This document shows positions 26,342 to 35,380 of a DNA stretch of 64,000 bases, piece by piece; the first letter of the stretch is position 1; every line of letters begins with the position of its first letter. The notes beneath the pieces are model-generated. The model was given only the letters and a program-made list of their open reading frames with translations, was not told the origin of the DNA and searched no databases. Made by a program: the position numbers and the translations under genes. Source of the stretch: Limnohabitans sp. (GTDB lineage Bacteria; Pseudomonadota; Gammaproteobacteria; Burkholderiales; Burkholderiaceae_C); assembly GCA_030158125.1 (NCBI GenBank), contig JAOATL010000015.1, forward strand, positions 432,491 to 496,490, in the 5' to 3' direction.

Positions 26342-27714
26342 AGTTGCGATTTGGTGCCGTCGCTGCACCTTTGTTTTTAGAGTTGGGTGTGGGCATTGCT
26401 GTGGGCATGTTGGGCACCCGCTTTGCAGCGCACATCTCAGACGCAGCAGGCGGTGCGTTTGCGCTGACCAATCATTTGTTTGGCTTGCTGTTCATGGTGT
26501 TTCGCTTGGTGGGCGCAGGCATTGGGGTGGTGGTGAGTCAAAATTTAGGCGCCAAACAATTTGCAGAGGCCGATCGTGTGGCGCGCGCAGCATTGGCTGC
26601 GGGCACTTGGATGGGCGGCAGCATGGCGGTGGTGGCCTTGTTGTTTGCAAGCCCTTTGTTGCAATTGCTCAATGCGCCACCCGATGTGTTGGTCTTGGCC
26701 GTGCCACTGCTTCAGGCTTTGTCCTTGGCTTTGTTGCTGGATGCTTGGAATGCTTGTATGGCCAGTGTCATGCGTGCACATTTGCGAACGCGTGAAACTT
26801 TGTGGGTCATGGTGGTCATGCACGCCGTTCACGTTGGCTTGGCGTGGCCACTGATGCACGGTACACCGTGGCTGCCTTTCTTGGCAGGATGGCAAGGACT
26901 GGGCTTGCCAGGGTTTGCTGTGGCCTTGGTGGTGAGCCGCGGGGTGGGCATGGGTCTGCATTGGCTGCTGTGGCAATGGCGTTTGAACTTGCATCCGCTG
27001 TGGTCTGATTTTTGGCGCGTTCGATGGGCGCAAATGAAACACATCCTGCACATTGGCTTGCCAGGTGCCGCCGAAAACCTGTCTTGGGAATTGGCCTTCA
27101 TGGTCAGTGTGGCTGCGGTGGGGGTTCTGGGCACCCAGGCCCTGGCCACGCAAGCCTATGTGCTGCAGTTCAACATGTGGATCCTGATCAGCGGCGCGGC
27201 CATTGGCATGGCCGTTGAAATGGTGGTGGGGCACTTGATTGGCGCGAGGCATTTGCGCGAGGCGCATGTGTTGGTCAAGCGCGCGCAAACCATTGGCTTT
27301 GCCATCACCACGGTGGTGGCGGTGTTGATGGCCTGGCAAGGCTCAAGTTTGTTGGGCTGGTTCACCAGCGATCCCCTCATTTTGGAAGAAGGCCGACGCT
27401 TGTTTTGGTGGTCCATCTTGCTAGAGACGGGTCGTACTTTCAACTTGATTGTGATCTCGGCTTTGCGTGCCACTGGCGATTCGCGCTATCCGTTTTACGC
27501 AGGTGCAGGCTCCATGGCGGTGGTGTTGGCCGGCGGCAGTTGGTTGCTGGGGGTGCACTGGGGCTGGGGGCTCACGGGGGTGTGGATTGCGTATGCGGCC
27601 GATGAATGGATTCGCGGTTTGATGATGTGGCACCGGTGGTTGTCACGCGGTTGGATTCCCCATGCGCGTGCCACGCACGCCAGAATGCGGCATCAAGTTC
27701 ACACGCCACCTTGA
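26338..27714 (+). CDS. MATE-family efflux transporter
   Basis: A 458-residue inner-membrane protein of the MATE (NorM/DinF) family with about twelve hydrophobic segments. Two homologous halves are visible (FRLVGAGIGVVVSQNLGAKQ in the first, GAAIGMAVEMVVGHLIGARH in the second). MATE proteins export cationic or polar compounds in exchange for Na+ or H+. The ATG overlaps the amylase stop (ATGA), so the two are translationally coupled, an unexpected pairing. Its substrate is unknown; export of a sugar-derived or halogenated product is only speculation. The 3' end meets a converging GH13 gene with a short inverted repeat between them. Confidence 0.87.
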   Translation: MKLRFGAVAAPLFLELGVGIAVGMLGTRFAAHISDAAGGAFALTNHLFGLLFMVFRLVGAGIGVVVSQNLGAKQFAEADRVARAALAAGTWMGGSMAVVALLFASPLLQLLNAPPDVLVLAVPLLQALSLALLLDAWNACMASVMRAHLRTRETLWVMVVMHAVHVGLAWPLMHGTPWLPFLAGWQGLGLPGFAVALVVSRGVGMGLHWLLWQWRLNLHPLWSDFWRVRWAQMKHILHIGLPGAAENLSWELAFMVSVAAVGVLGTQALATQAYVLQFNMWILISGAAIGMAVEMVVGHLIGARHLREAHVLVKRAQTIGFAITTVVAVLMAWQGSSLLGWFTSDPLILEEGRRLFWWSILLETGRTFNLIVISALRATGDSRYPFYAGAGSMAVVLAGGSWLLGVHWGWGLTGVWIAYAADEWIRGLMMWHRWLSRGWIPHARATHARMRHQVHTPP

Positions 27715-27727
27715 CGCCACTGGCGTC
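27713..27727. terminator. Short inverted repeat between converging genes
   Basis: GACGCCA (27713-27719), C, TGGCGTC (27721-27727). It overlaps the MATE stop codon. No T-run follows, so it is at best a weak or factor-assisted terminator. Confidence 0.4.
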
Positions 27728-27730
27728 GCT

Positions 27731-29449
27731 TCAAGACAAGACGTAAACGCGGGTTTCCCAAGCGGCCAAGGTGTCTGGCGCCAAAGGCCACTCTTCGTGT
27801 GGCAAATTGCCAATCAACGGTGTGGCTTTTGAAAAGTCGGGCAACTGTTTCAAAGGCAAGCCTTGAAACTGCCCACTGAAATTGCACAGCACCAATAAGC
27901 GCACATTGCCCAGTTGCCGTGTGTAGGCAAACAAAGCGGTGTGTTTGGGCAACAGCAATTCAAAGTTGCCATGCACCATCACGGGCCATGCTTTGCGCAA
28001 GCCAATCAAGTGGCGATAGTAGTGAAACAGCGAGTCTTCATCGGCACGCGCTTGCTGCGCATTCACTTGGGGGTAGTTGTCGTGCACGGGCAGCCAAGCT
28101 TGCCCTGTGGAGAACCCCGCCTGCGGCGCATCCGACCACTGCATGGGTGTTCTGGCGTTGTCGCGCCCCTTGGCGTGGATGGCCTTCATGACCTGCTCTG
28201 GGTGTTGGCCTTTTTGAACCACGGCCACATGAAACATGTTGCGCGTTTCAATGTCTTGGTAGGCGTCAATGTGCGGCCAACGCACATTGGTCATGCCCAG
28301 CTCTTCGCCTTGGTAGATAAAAGGTGTGCCTTGCATCAGGTGCAAGCATGTTGCCAACATTTTTCCTGAACGAATGCGAAACATGTCATCGTCACCAAAA
28401 CGTGAAATGGCGCGCGGTTGATCGTGATTGCACCAGTACAAACTGTTCCAGCCTTTGCCATGCAAACCAGTTTGCCAATGGCTCAAGCTGGCTTTCAGAT
28501 CGGGCAAGTGCAAAGGCTTGAGTGCCCATTTGCCTTTCCCGGGTTGGCTGTCGACGTCCATGTGTTCAAACTGAAACACCATGTTCAATGCGCCCGTCTT
28601 TTCATCTGTGATGGCCTGCGCTTGTTCCACACTTGCGCAAGGCGACTCACCGACCGTGATGCAGTTGTGATGGTCTAGTACTTCGCGCCGCATTTCGCGC
28701 ATGAACTCCATGAAGCGTGGGCCATGCGTCACCATCTCAAACGCCGGTTGCAAAAAACCGCCTTGAACAACAGGTGCGTCAGGCAGGCGAGGGGCTTGTT
28801 GGTCTGCCGCATCGAATTGCCAGGGCTTGGAGATCATGTTGATCACATCCATCCGAAAGCCGCCTACGCCCTTCTTTAGCCAGAAGTGCATCAGGTCATA
28901 AACCTCTTGCCGCACTTTGGGATTTTCCCAATTCAAGTCCGGCTGTTTTTTGGAAAACATGTGGAGGTAGTACTCGCCCGTGGCCTCATTGAAGGTCCAA
29001 GCCGAACCATTGAAGGCGGCTTCCCAGTTGGTTGGCTCGCGGCTTTCCACTGGGTCCTGCCAAATGTAGTAGTCGTGGTACGGGTTGTCGCGTGAACTGC
29101 GGGCTTGCTCGAACCACGCATGTTCATCGGAGGTGTGGTTCACCACCAGGTCCATCATCAAGCGAATACCGCGGGCCGTCATGCTGGCCAGCATGGTGTC
29201 AAAGTCGGCCATGGTGCCGAACTCTTTCATGATACTGCGATAGTCGCGAATGTCGTAGCCGTTGTCATCGTTTGGCGAGTCGTACACCGGCGACAACCAC
29301 ACAATGCCAACGCCCAATGCCTCCAAGTGATCCAGCTTCGAGGTGATGCCTGGCAAGTCACCGATGCCATCGCCATTGCTGTCGGCGAACGAGCGTGGGT
29401 AGATTTGATAAGCGACCTGTTGGCGCCAATCGTTTGGAACTACAGGCAT
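27731..29449 (-). CDS. Cytoplasmic GH13 oligo-1,6-glucosidase-like enzyme
   Basis: A 572-residue GH13 enzyme without a signal peptide, of the oligo-1,6-glucosidase/TreC group (GH13_31-like). YQIYPRSFADSNGDGIGDL opens the barrel; LVVNHTSDEH, GGFRMDVINM (nucleophile Asp), VGESPC (acid/base Glu) and YWCNHDQPR are the four GH13 regions. The Val after the nucleophile (DVIN) is the residue found in oligo-1,6-glucosidases, while alpha-1,4-specific enzymes usually have Ala; so cleavage of isomaltose, panose or branched limit dextrins is likely. The ATG at 29449 lies one base beyond the malK stop; a longer frame inside malK is rejected. It is the last gene of the pullulanase-malEFG-GH13-malK operon. 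Confidence 0.88.
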   Translation of the reverse strand: MPVVPNDWRQQVAYQIYPRSFADSNGDGIGDLPGITSKLDHLEALGVGIVWLSPVYDSPNDDNGYDIRDYRSIMKEFGTMADFDTMLASMTARGIRLMMDLVVNHTSDEHAWFEQARSSRDNPYHDYYIWQDPVESREPTNWEAAFNGSAWTFNEATGEYYLHMFSKKQPDLNWENPKVRQEVYDLMHFWLKKGVGGFRMDVINMISKPWQFDAADQQAPRLPDAPVVQGGFLQPAFEMVTHGPRFMEFMREMRREVLDHHNCITVGESPCASVEQAQAITDEKTGALNMVFQFEHMDVDSQPGKGKWALKPLHLPDLKASLSHWQTGLHGKGWNSLYWCNHDQPRAISRFGDDDMFRIRSGKMLATCLHLMQGTPFIYQGEELGMTNVRWPHIDAYQDIETRNMFHVAVVQKGQHPEQVMKAIHAKGRDNARTPMQWSDAPQAGFSTGQAWLPVHDNYPQVNAQQARADEDSLFHYYRHLIGLRKAWPVMVHGNFELLLPKHTALFAYTRQLGNVRLLVLCNFSGQFQGLPLKQLPDFSKATPLIGNLPHEEWPLAPDTLAAWETRVYVLS

Positions 29450-29450
29450 G

Positions 29451-30587
29451 TCAGTTGGGCAATTCCACGGTGCGCTGGCAGGCCATGCCGTGGCTGTCAA
29501 ACAAATGCAGTTGGTCCGGCAGCATGCACAAGTTGAGTGAGGTGCCTGCGCTGATGATGGCACTGCCTTCCACTTTCACGGTGGTCACGGCTTGGCCTTC
29601 GCCCATTTGCACATAGAGCAAAGACGAATCGCCCAAACGCTCAATGTGTTGCAAGTGGCCTGCCACGTTGCTGCCTGCGCCAGACGAGGTCAATGGAATG
29701 TGCTCAGGTCGAATACCGAGTTGCACCTGCTCGCCGGCTTTCAAGTGGCGTGCATCCACCGCGGCTTTGATCAATTGCTCACCCACCTTGACCGTGGCGT
29801 AGCCTTCTTGCGCATCGACCAAATGGCCATGCAATAAATTCATTTTGGGTGAACCAATGAACTCCGCCGCAAACAAGCTCACGGGGCGGTGGTACAGGTT
29901 CATGGGCGAGCCCACTTGGGCCACACTGCCACGCTCTTGGATGAGGGCGCCAGTGTGCAGCAGCACAATCTTGTTGGCCAGCGTCATGGCCTCGACCTGA
30001 TCGTGCGTGACATAAATCATGCTGGCGGAGTTCATGTCTTTGTGCAACTTGGCAATTTCCAAGCGGGTTTGCACGCGCAGAGCCGCATCCAAGTTGGACA
30101 AAGGTTCGTCAAACAAAAAAAGCTTGGGCTCTTTCACAATGGCGCGGCCAATGGCCACACGTTGACGTTGGCCGCCTGACAAAGCCTTGGGCAATCGATC
30201 GAGCAAAGGCGTGAGTTGCAAAATGTCTGCGGCTGCCTTCACTTTGCGATCGATCTCGGTTTTATCAGAGCCCAAGACGCGCAGCCCAAAGGCCATGTTT
30301 TCGCCCACCGTCATGTGCGGATAAAGCGCGTAACTTTGGAACACCATGGCCACGCCTCGTTTGGCCGGCGGTAAGTCATTCACACGTTGATCTTCAATCA
30401 GCAAGTCACCGGACGTGATGTCCTCCAGGCCGGCCACCATGCGCAGCAAGGTGGACTTGCCACAACCCGAGGGGCCCACAAACACACAGAACTCACCTTG
30501 TTCGATGGTGAGGTTGGCGTTATTGATCGTCAAAGGCAACTCGGGTGAGTAACGTTTGCAGACGTTTTGGAAATCAATGCGTGACAT
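29451..30587 (-). CDS. malK: MalK/UgpC-type sugar ABC transporter ATPase
   Basis: A 378-residue ATPase of the carbohydrate uptake (CUT1) class. Walker A GPSGCGKST, signature ALSGGQRQRVAIGRAI, Walker B LFLFDEPLSNLDA and switch VTHDQVEAMT are intact. A C-terminal OB-fold regulatory domain follows (LGIRPEHIPL). A GGAGA ribosome-binding site precedes the start. It powers the MalFG permease encoded four genes upstream; the intervening gene is a GH13 enzyme. MalK-type ATPases often also take regulatory inputs through the C-terminal domain, which cannot be judged here. Confidence 0.93.
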   Translation of the reverse strand: MSRIDFQNVCKRYSPELPLTINNANLTIEQGEFCVFVGPSGCGKSTLLRMVAGLEDITSGDLLIEDQRVNDLPPAKRGVAMVFQSYALYPHMTVGENMAFGLRVLGSDKTEIDRKVKAAADILQLTPLLDRLPKALSGGQRQRVAIGRAIVKEPKLFLFDEPLSNLDAALRVQTRLEIAKLHKDMNSASMIYVTHDQVEAMTLANKIVLLHTGALIQERGSVAQVGSPMNLYHRPVSLFAAEFIGSPKMNLLHGHLVDAQEGYATVKVGEQLIKAAVDARHLKAGEQVQLGIRPEHIPLTSSGAGSNVAGHLQHIERLGDSSLLYVQMGEGQAVTTVKVEGSAIISAGTSLNLCMLPDQLHLFDSHGMACQRTVELPN

Positions 30588-30647
30588 GCTGGTCTCCGAT
30601 GTCAGTTCAAATAAGGTGCGAGGTCAAAGGCAGAGTCAATGCGTGGA

Positions 30648-32285
30648 TCAAAGTGCCAACAGCAAAGCGCCATGGGCGTCAAATTTCATGCTGTCGCCTG
30701 CCACGCTGCCGCCACCCAAGCCTGGTACGGGCAAGACCGCTGCCGACTTGAAGTTGGCAGGCAAGTCCATGCTGGCGGCGCTGTCGCTGAAGTTGAAGGC
30801 GCACAAAACTTTCTTGCCTTCGTGTTCGCGCACAAAGGCCATCACTTGGGCATGCACGGGCAGCAAAGCTTGATCGCCATGCAACAAAACGCCTTGGCCT
30901 TTGCGCCACGCGAGCAAAGCGCGGTAGAAGTTCAGCAAAGACTGAGGATCGTTGTCTTGTTCAGACACGGCCAGCGCGCGGTAGGCTTCGGTCAAAGGCA
31001 GCCAAGGCTTGTGGGCACCGTTGCCAAAGCCCATGTCGGCGGCTTTGCCATCCCAAGGCATGGGCGTGCGGCAGCCATCGCGGCCTTTGAATTCGGGCCA
31101 CATGGTGATGCCATAGGGGTCTTGCAAATCTTCGTAAGCCACTTGGGCTTCGGGCAAGCCCAGCTCATCACCTTGGTACAAGCAAGGTGAGCCGCGCAGG
31201 CACATTTGAAACGCCGCTGCAATTCGCAGTTTTCGCACATCGGCAGACTCTCCGCCCCAACGTGAGCCCACACGCACCACATCGTGGTTGGACAATGCCC
31301 ATGAGGGCCAGCCAGTGGCGTTCTTCTCGGCAAAGCGCGTCATCAAATCATGCAAGTACGTGCTGCTGCTGTCGGGGCCCAGCAAGTCAAAGCTGTAGGC
31401 CATGTGCAGTTTGTCGCCGCCGCTGGTGTACTCGGCCATCAAGGCCAAGCCATCGTCGTCCCCAATCTCGCCCACCATGGTGGTGTTGGGGTACTGGTCC
31501 AACAGTGCACGAAGTTTTTTCAGGAAGCCCAAGTTTTCGGGTTGGGTCTTGTCAAACTTGTGCCACTGCCAGCCGTAGGGGTTGACATCGTTCACCGCAG
31601 GGTCGTTGCCCTTGGGTTGTCCGCGGCCGGGGTTGTTGCGCAATTCTTTGTCGTGGAAGTAGAAGTTGGCGGTGTCCAAACGGTAGCCGTCGACGCCCAA
31701 TTCCAACCAGAACTTCACGGTGCCCAAAATGGCTTCCACCACGTCAGGATTGTGATAGTTCAAGTCGGGTTGACTGGTGAGAAAGTTGTGCAGGTAGTAC
31801 TGACGGCGACGAGTGTCCCACTGCCATGCGCTGCCCCCAAAAATAGACAGCCAGTTGTTGGGTGGGTTGCCATCGTCCTTGGCGTCGGCCCAGACATACC
31901 AATCCGCTTTGGCGTTGTCGCGCGAGGCGCGGCTTTCAGCAAACCATGGGTGTTGGTCTGAGGTGTGCGACAGCACTTGGTCAATCATCACCTTCAGGCC
32001 CAAGCCGTGGGCTTTTTCCACCATCGCGCGGAAATCGTCCAGCGAACCAAACAAAGGATCGACGTCGCAATAGTCGCTCACGTCGTAGCCAAAGTCCTTC
32101 ATGGGGCTTTTGAAAATAGGCGACAACCACACAGCATCGGCACCCAGTTTGGCCACATAGTCCAAGTGTTGTGTGATGCCAGGCAAATCGCCCACGCCAT
32201 CACCATTGCTGTCGGCAAATGAGCGAGGGTAAATTTGATAAATGACGCCACCGCGCCACCAGTTGTTGTTGGGTGCTTTGCTCAT
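30648..32285 (-). CDS. Cytoplasmic GH13_23-like alpha-glucosidase
   Basis: A 545-residue GH13 enzyme without a signal peptide. Regions: IDQVLSHTSDQH, GVDGYRLDTANFYFHD (nucleophile Asp), MVGEIGDDDG (acid/base Glu), ALSNHDVVRV. The FYFHDKELRNNPGRG continuation after the nucleophile is characteristic of the GH13_23 alpha-glucosidases from Xanthomonas and Halomonas. It would release glucose from the non-reducing end of imported maltose and short maltodextrins. It lies between malG and malK in the operon, and is distinct in specificity from the 1,6-type enzyme at 27731. Confidence 0.9.
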   Translation of the reverse strand: MSKAPNNNWWRGGVIYQIYPRSFADSNGDGVGDLPGITQHLDYVAKLGADAVWLSPIFKSPMKDFGYDVSDYCDVDPLFGSLDDFRAMVEKAHGLGLKVMIDQVLSHTSDQHPWFAESRASRDNAKADWYVWADAKDDGNPPNNWLSIFGGSAWQWDTRRRQYYLHNFLTSQPDLNYHNPDVVEAILGTVKFWLELGVDGYRLDTANFYFHDKELRNNPGRGQPKGNDPAVNDVNPYGWQWHKFDKTQPENLGFLKKLRALLDQYPNTTMVGEIGDDDGLALMAEYTSGGDKLHMAYSFDLLGPDSSSTYLHDLMTRFAEKNATGWPSWALSNHDVVRVGSRWGGESADVRKLRIAAAFQMCLRGSPCLYQGDELGLPEAQVAYEDLQDPYGITMWPEFKGRDGCRTPMPWDGKAADMGFGNGAHKPWLPLTEAYRALAVSEQDNDPQSLLNFYRALLAWRKGQGVLLHGDQALLPVHAQVMAFVREHEGKKVLCAFNFSDSAASMDLPANFKSAAVLPVPGLGGGSVAGDSMKFDAHGALLLAL

Positions 32286-32319
32286 GATTTAAAAATGCAA
32301 ATAGAACAGAAAGAAAAAA

Positions 32320-33156
32320 TTAACCTTTGACCGCGCCAGCCGTGAGGCCCGACACGATGCGTTTTTGAAAGAAGAACACCAAGAGCAGCAAAGGCACAGT
32401 CACAATGACCGAGCCCGCCATGATGGTGCCCCAAGGAATTTCAAACGCTGTGGCGCCGGCAATCAAAGAAATGGCCACAGGCACGGTGCGCTCAGTGTCA
32501 TTGACCACAAAGGTCAAGGCAAACATGAATTCATTCCAGGCGCCGATGAACGCCAGTAAGCCAGTGGACACCAGTGCAGGCCATAAGAGCGGCATGAAGA
32601 CTTGAAAAATAATGCGCAGGGGTCCGCAGCCATCCATAATGGCCGCCTCTTCCAATTCACCGGGCAGCTCACGCATGAAGGTGGTCAAAATCCAAACCGT
32701 AAACGGCAGTGTGAAGATGGTGTAGGGCAAGACCAAACCCCATGCCTTGTTGTAAATGCCCAGCCACTGAATGAGTTCGAACATGCCCGACAGCACGGCC
32801 ACTTGGGGGAACATGGACACACCCAAAATGCAGACCAGCAACAAGCCTTTGCCTTTAAAGCGAATGCGGCCAAGTGCGTAGGCTGCGGTCACCCCCATCA
32901 ACATGGCGAAGCTCACGGTGAGCACCGCCACCATGACGGAGTTGACCAAACTTTTGCCAAAGGGTTGCACGCCTTCAAACAAAGCGTAGTAGTTGCGCAG
33001 ATCGGCTTGGTCCGGAAAGATTTGCGTATTGAACAGCGCCGTACCTGTCTTCAAGGACGTTGAGATGGCATACACAAAAGGATAGACCGAGACCAAAACC
33101 ACCAAGGCCGAGGCCACATAGATGAACGCACTGGTCCATGCAGAACGGTTGTTCAT
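32320..33156 (-). CDS. malG: MalG-type sugar ABC permease
   Basis: A 278-residue inner-membrane permease with six predicted transmembrane helices. The EAA loop that docks on the ATPase is present (ELEEAAIMDGCGPLRIIFQV, about residues 168-187). Its start overlaps the malF stop by 4 bases. With MalF it forms the maltodextrin channel of a CUT1 importer. Low ambiguity about class; the exact sugar is inferred from the surrounding GH13 genes. Confidence 0.92.
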   Translation of the reverse strand: MNNRSAWTSAFIYVASALVVLVSVYPFVYAISTSLKTGTALFNTQIFPDQADLRNYYALFEGVQPFGKSLVNSVMVAVLTVSFAMLMGVTAAYALGRIRFKGKGLLLVCILGVSMFPQVAVLSGMFELIQWLGIYNKAWGLVLPYTIFTLPFTVWILTTFMRELPGELEEAAIMDGCGPLRIIFQVFMPLLWPALVSTGLLAFIGAWNEFMFALTFVVNDTERTVPVAISLIAGATAFEIPWGTIMAGSVIVTVPLLLLVFFFQKRIVSGLTAGAVKG

Positions 33157-34067
33157 TTGGCATCCTCCGACAGTTTCACGCGCGCCAACTTCAAGAAGAC
33201 GATGGCCGTGAGCAAGATGATTAAGAACAAAGAGGTGGAGGCTGCAGAGCCGTAGCCCATGTTGCCGTACTCCACCATTTCGCGCCTGACAAAGCCCGAC
33301 ATGCTGATGGTGGTGCTACCGTTGGCGGTTAGCACATAAATCAAATCAAACACACGCAGCGAGTCGAGCAAACGGAACACCACGGCCACCATCAATGGCT
33401 GGCGAATCAGGGGCAGGGTGATGCGCCAAAACACGCGCAATGGATGAACGCCATCCACACGCGCTGCTTCGTAACAATCTTTGGGCACGGTCTGCAGTGC
33501 CGCCAAAATGAGCAAAGCCATGAAGGGCGTTGTTTTCCAAACGTCCACCAACACCACCGTCCACAAGGCATAGGCGGGCTCAGCGGTCCAAGCCACTTTT
33601 TGAGAAATCAAACCCAAGGCCATCAGGTAGTTGTTGATCACCCCAAACTGGTCGTTCAACATCCAACCCCACATCTTGGCGGACACAATGGTGGGAATGG
33701 CCCAAGGCACCAGCACGGCGGTGCGGACCAAGGCGCGACCTTTGAACTCTTGGTTCAACAGCAAGGCCACGCCCAAACCTGTGAGCGTTTCTAAGATGAC
33801 GGACACCACCGCAAAGCTGAAGGTGTTGCGCATGGACACGCCCCAATCGCCTGCCCAAAATCCGCCTTCGTCATTGGGGTTGAAAAACAACCCGTATTCA
33901 CCAAAGTAGTTTTCCCAACCCACAAACTCTGCGGCAGAAATGTCATTGATGTTGATGTCTGTGAAGCTGAACCAAATGGAGCGCGCCAAGGGCCAGACGG
34001 CCACCACCAACATCAGCAGCACCATGGGCGCTAAAAATAACCATGCGGTTTTGACTCTTGCGTTCAT
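33153..34067 (-). CDS. malF: MalF-type sugar ABC permease
   Basis: A 304-residue inner-membrane permease with six predicted helices and an EAA loop (DCYEAARVDGVHPLRVFWRI). It is shorter than E. coli MalF (514 residues) because it lacks the large periplasmic loop, as in most CUT1 permeases outside enterobacteria. An AGAGAGAA ribosome-binding region precedes the start. It follows the malE-like gene by 19 bp and overlaps malG. Confidence 0.92.
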   Translation of the reverse strand: MNARVKTAWLFLAPMVLLMLVVAVWPLARSIWFSFTDININDISAAEFVGWENYFGEYGLFFNPNDEGGFWAGDWGVSMRNTFSFAVVSVILETLTGLGVALLLNQEFKGRALVRTAVLVPWAIPTIVSAKMWGWMLNDQFGVINNYLMALGLISQKVAWTAEPAYALWTVVLVDVWKTTPFMALLILAALQTVPKDCYEAARVDGVHPLRVFWRITLPLIRQPLMVAVVFRLLDSLRVFDLIYVLTANGSTTISMSGFVRREMVEYGNMGYGSAASTSLFLIILLTAIVFLKLARVKLSEDAK

Positions 34068-34086
34068 CGTGATTTCTCTCTGGCCT

Positions 34087-35355
34087 TTACCAATGCTTGC
34101 GTCTGATTTGCTTCAGCCGCGAATCCAGTTTGGCCACTGCCTCTTCACCTGTGGCACGCTTGGACATCACCTCGTGCGCAGCGTTCCAAAAGCTTTGACT
34201 CACCTGCGGGTATTTCAAGCCGGTGGCGGTGGTGGGTCTGGCCACACTGTTGGCAAACACCTCTGCCAAAGAGCCCATGAATTCATTGGCGGCAATCACG
34301 TCTTTGTCTTTGTAAAGGGCTGGCAGGGTGGGATTGAATGAGCCATCAATGGCGCGTGTTTTTTGCACAGCGGCGCTGGTCATGTACATCACCAAATCGG
34401 CGGCAACGGCTTGGTGTTTGGAATACTTGGACACGCCCAGTTGCCAGCCCCCCAAAGCGGCTGCGCTGGGATTGCCAGGCAATTTGGCCACGCCCACTTT
34501 GCCTTTGACCAAGCTGTCACTTTTTTGCATCAAAGACCAGGCATAGGGCCAGTTGCGCATGAACAGCGCATTGGCATTTTGAAAAACACCGCGCGCTTCT
34601 TCCTCTTCGTAATTCAAAACGCCCGTGGGGCTGATGGTGCCCACCCACGAGGCCGCCAAGTTCAAGGCTTTGGCCGCTTGCGCGTTGCGAATGGTGATCT
34701 CGCCGTCGGGGTTGACCACCGTCCCGCCACCTTGACCGCCCACCCATTCGATGGCGTTGCAAGTGAGGCCTTCGTAGGCTTTGGCTTGGAACACGAAGCC
34801 ATGAAAATCGCTGTCGCCTTTGGCGCGCTCGCCCGCCTGAACTTTGGCTGCGCTGTGGGTCAACTCTTCCCAAGTTTGCGGCACGCGCAGGCCGTACTTT
34901 TTCAGCAAGTCGGAGCGGTAATACAGCAGGCCGGCATCGGTGTACCAAGGCATGCCCAGCAATTTGCCGTTCACACTGTTGTTGGCAATGATGGCGGGGA
35001 AATGTTCTGCTTCAATGCCTTTGCTGTAGGGCTTGAGGTCGGCCAAATGGTCTTTGAGCAAGCCAGGCCACACCGTGTCAATTTGCACCACATCGATGTC
35101 ACTTGACTTGGCAGCAAACAGTTGCCGGTACAAGGCCAACTTTTCGGTAGGACTGCTGGGTGGCGAAAAATTCTTCACGGTATTGCCGGTTTTGGTGGCC
35201 CATGCTTGTGCATGTTTCCAGCAAAATTCCACGTCACTGCCGCTGGGCCCGCACGTGATGGTGATCTCCACGGCACGGGCAGACAGCGACGCACCGCCCA
35301 TGGCAAGGCTCAGACTCAGGCCGGACAAGGTGTGCAGCAAGGCATTTCGCATCAT
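34087..35355 (-). CDS. malE: MalE-type periplasmic sugar-binding protein
   Basis: A 422-residue extracellular solute-binding protein (family 1). Signal peptide residues 1-29 (LSGLSLSLAMGGASLSARA). SSDIDVVQIDTVWPGLLKDH and LGMPWYTDAGLLYYRSDLL are conserved in sugar-binding proteins of the trehalose/maltose/palatinose type. A GGAG stands 8 bases before the ATG at 35355. It delivers maltodextrins to MalFGK. It sits between the pullulanase and malF, so substrate breakdown and capture are made together. Two Cys near the mature N-terminus (CGPSG, EFCWK) could form a disulfide. Confidence 0.9.
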   Translation of the reverse strand: MMRNALLHTLSGLSLSLAMGGASLSARAVEITITCGPSGSDVEFCWKHAQAWATKTGNTVKNFSPPSSPTEKLALYRQLFAAKSSDIDVVQIDTVWPGLLKDHLADLKPYSKGIEAEHFPAIIANNSVNGKLLGMPWYTDAGLLYYRSDLLKKYGLRVPQTWEELTHSAAKVQAGERAKGDSDFHGFVFQAKAYEGLTCNAIEWVGGQGGGTVVNPDGEITIRNAQAAKALNLAASWVGTISPTGVLNYEEEEARGVFQNANALFMRNWPYAWSLMQKSDSLVKGKVGVAKLPGNPSAAALGGWQLGVSKYSKHQAVAADLVMYMTSAAVQKTRAIDGSFNPTLPALYKDKDVIAANEFMGSLAEVFANSVARPTTATGLKYPQVSQSFWNAAHEVMSKRATGEEAVAKLDSRLKQIRRKHW

Positions 35356-35380
35356 GCGACATCTCCGTTGAAAGATCGGT

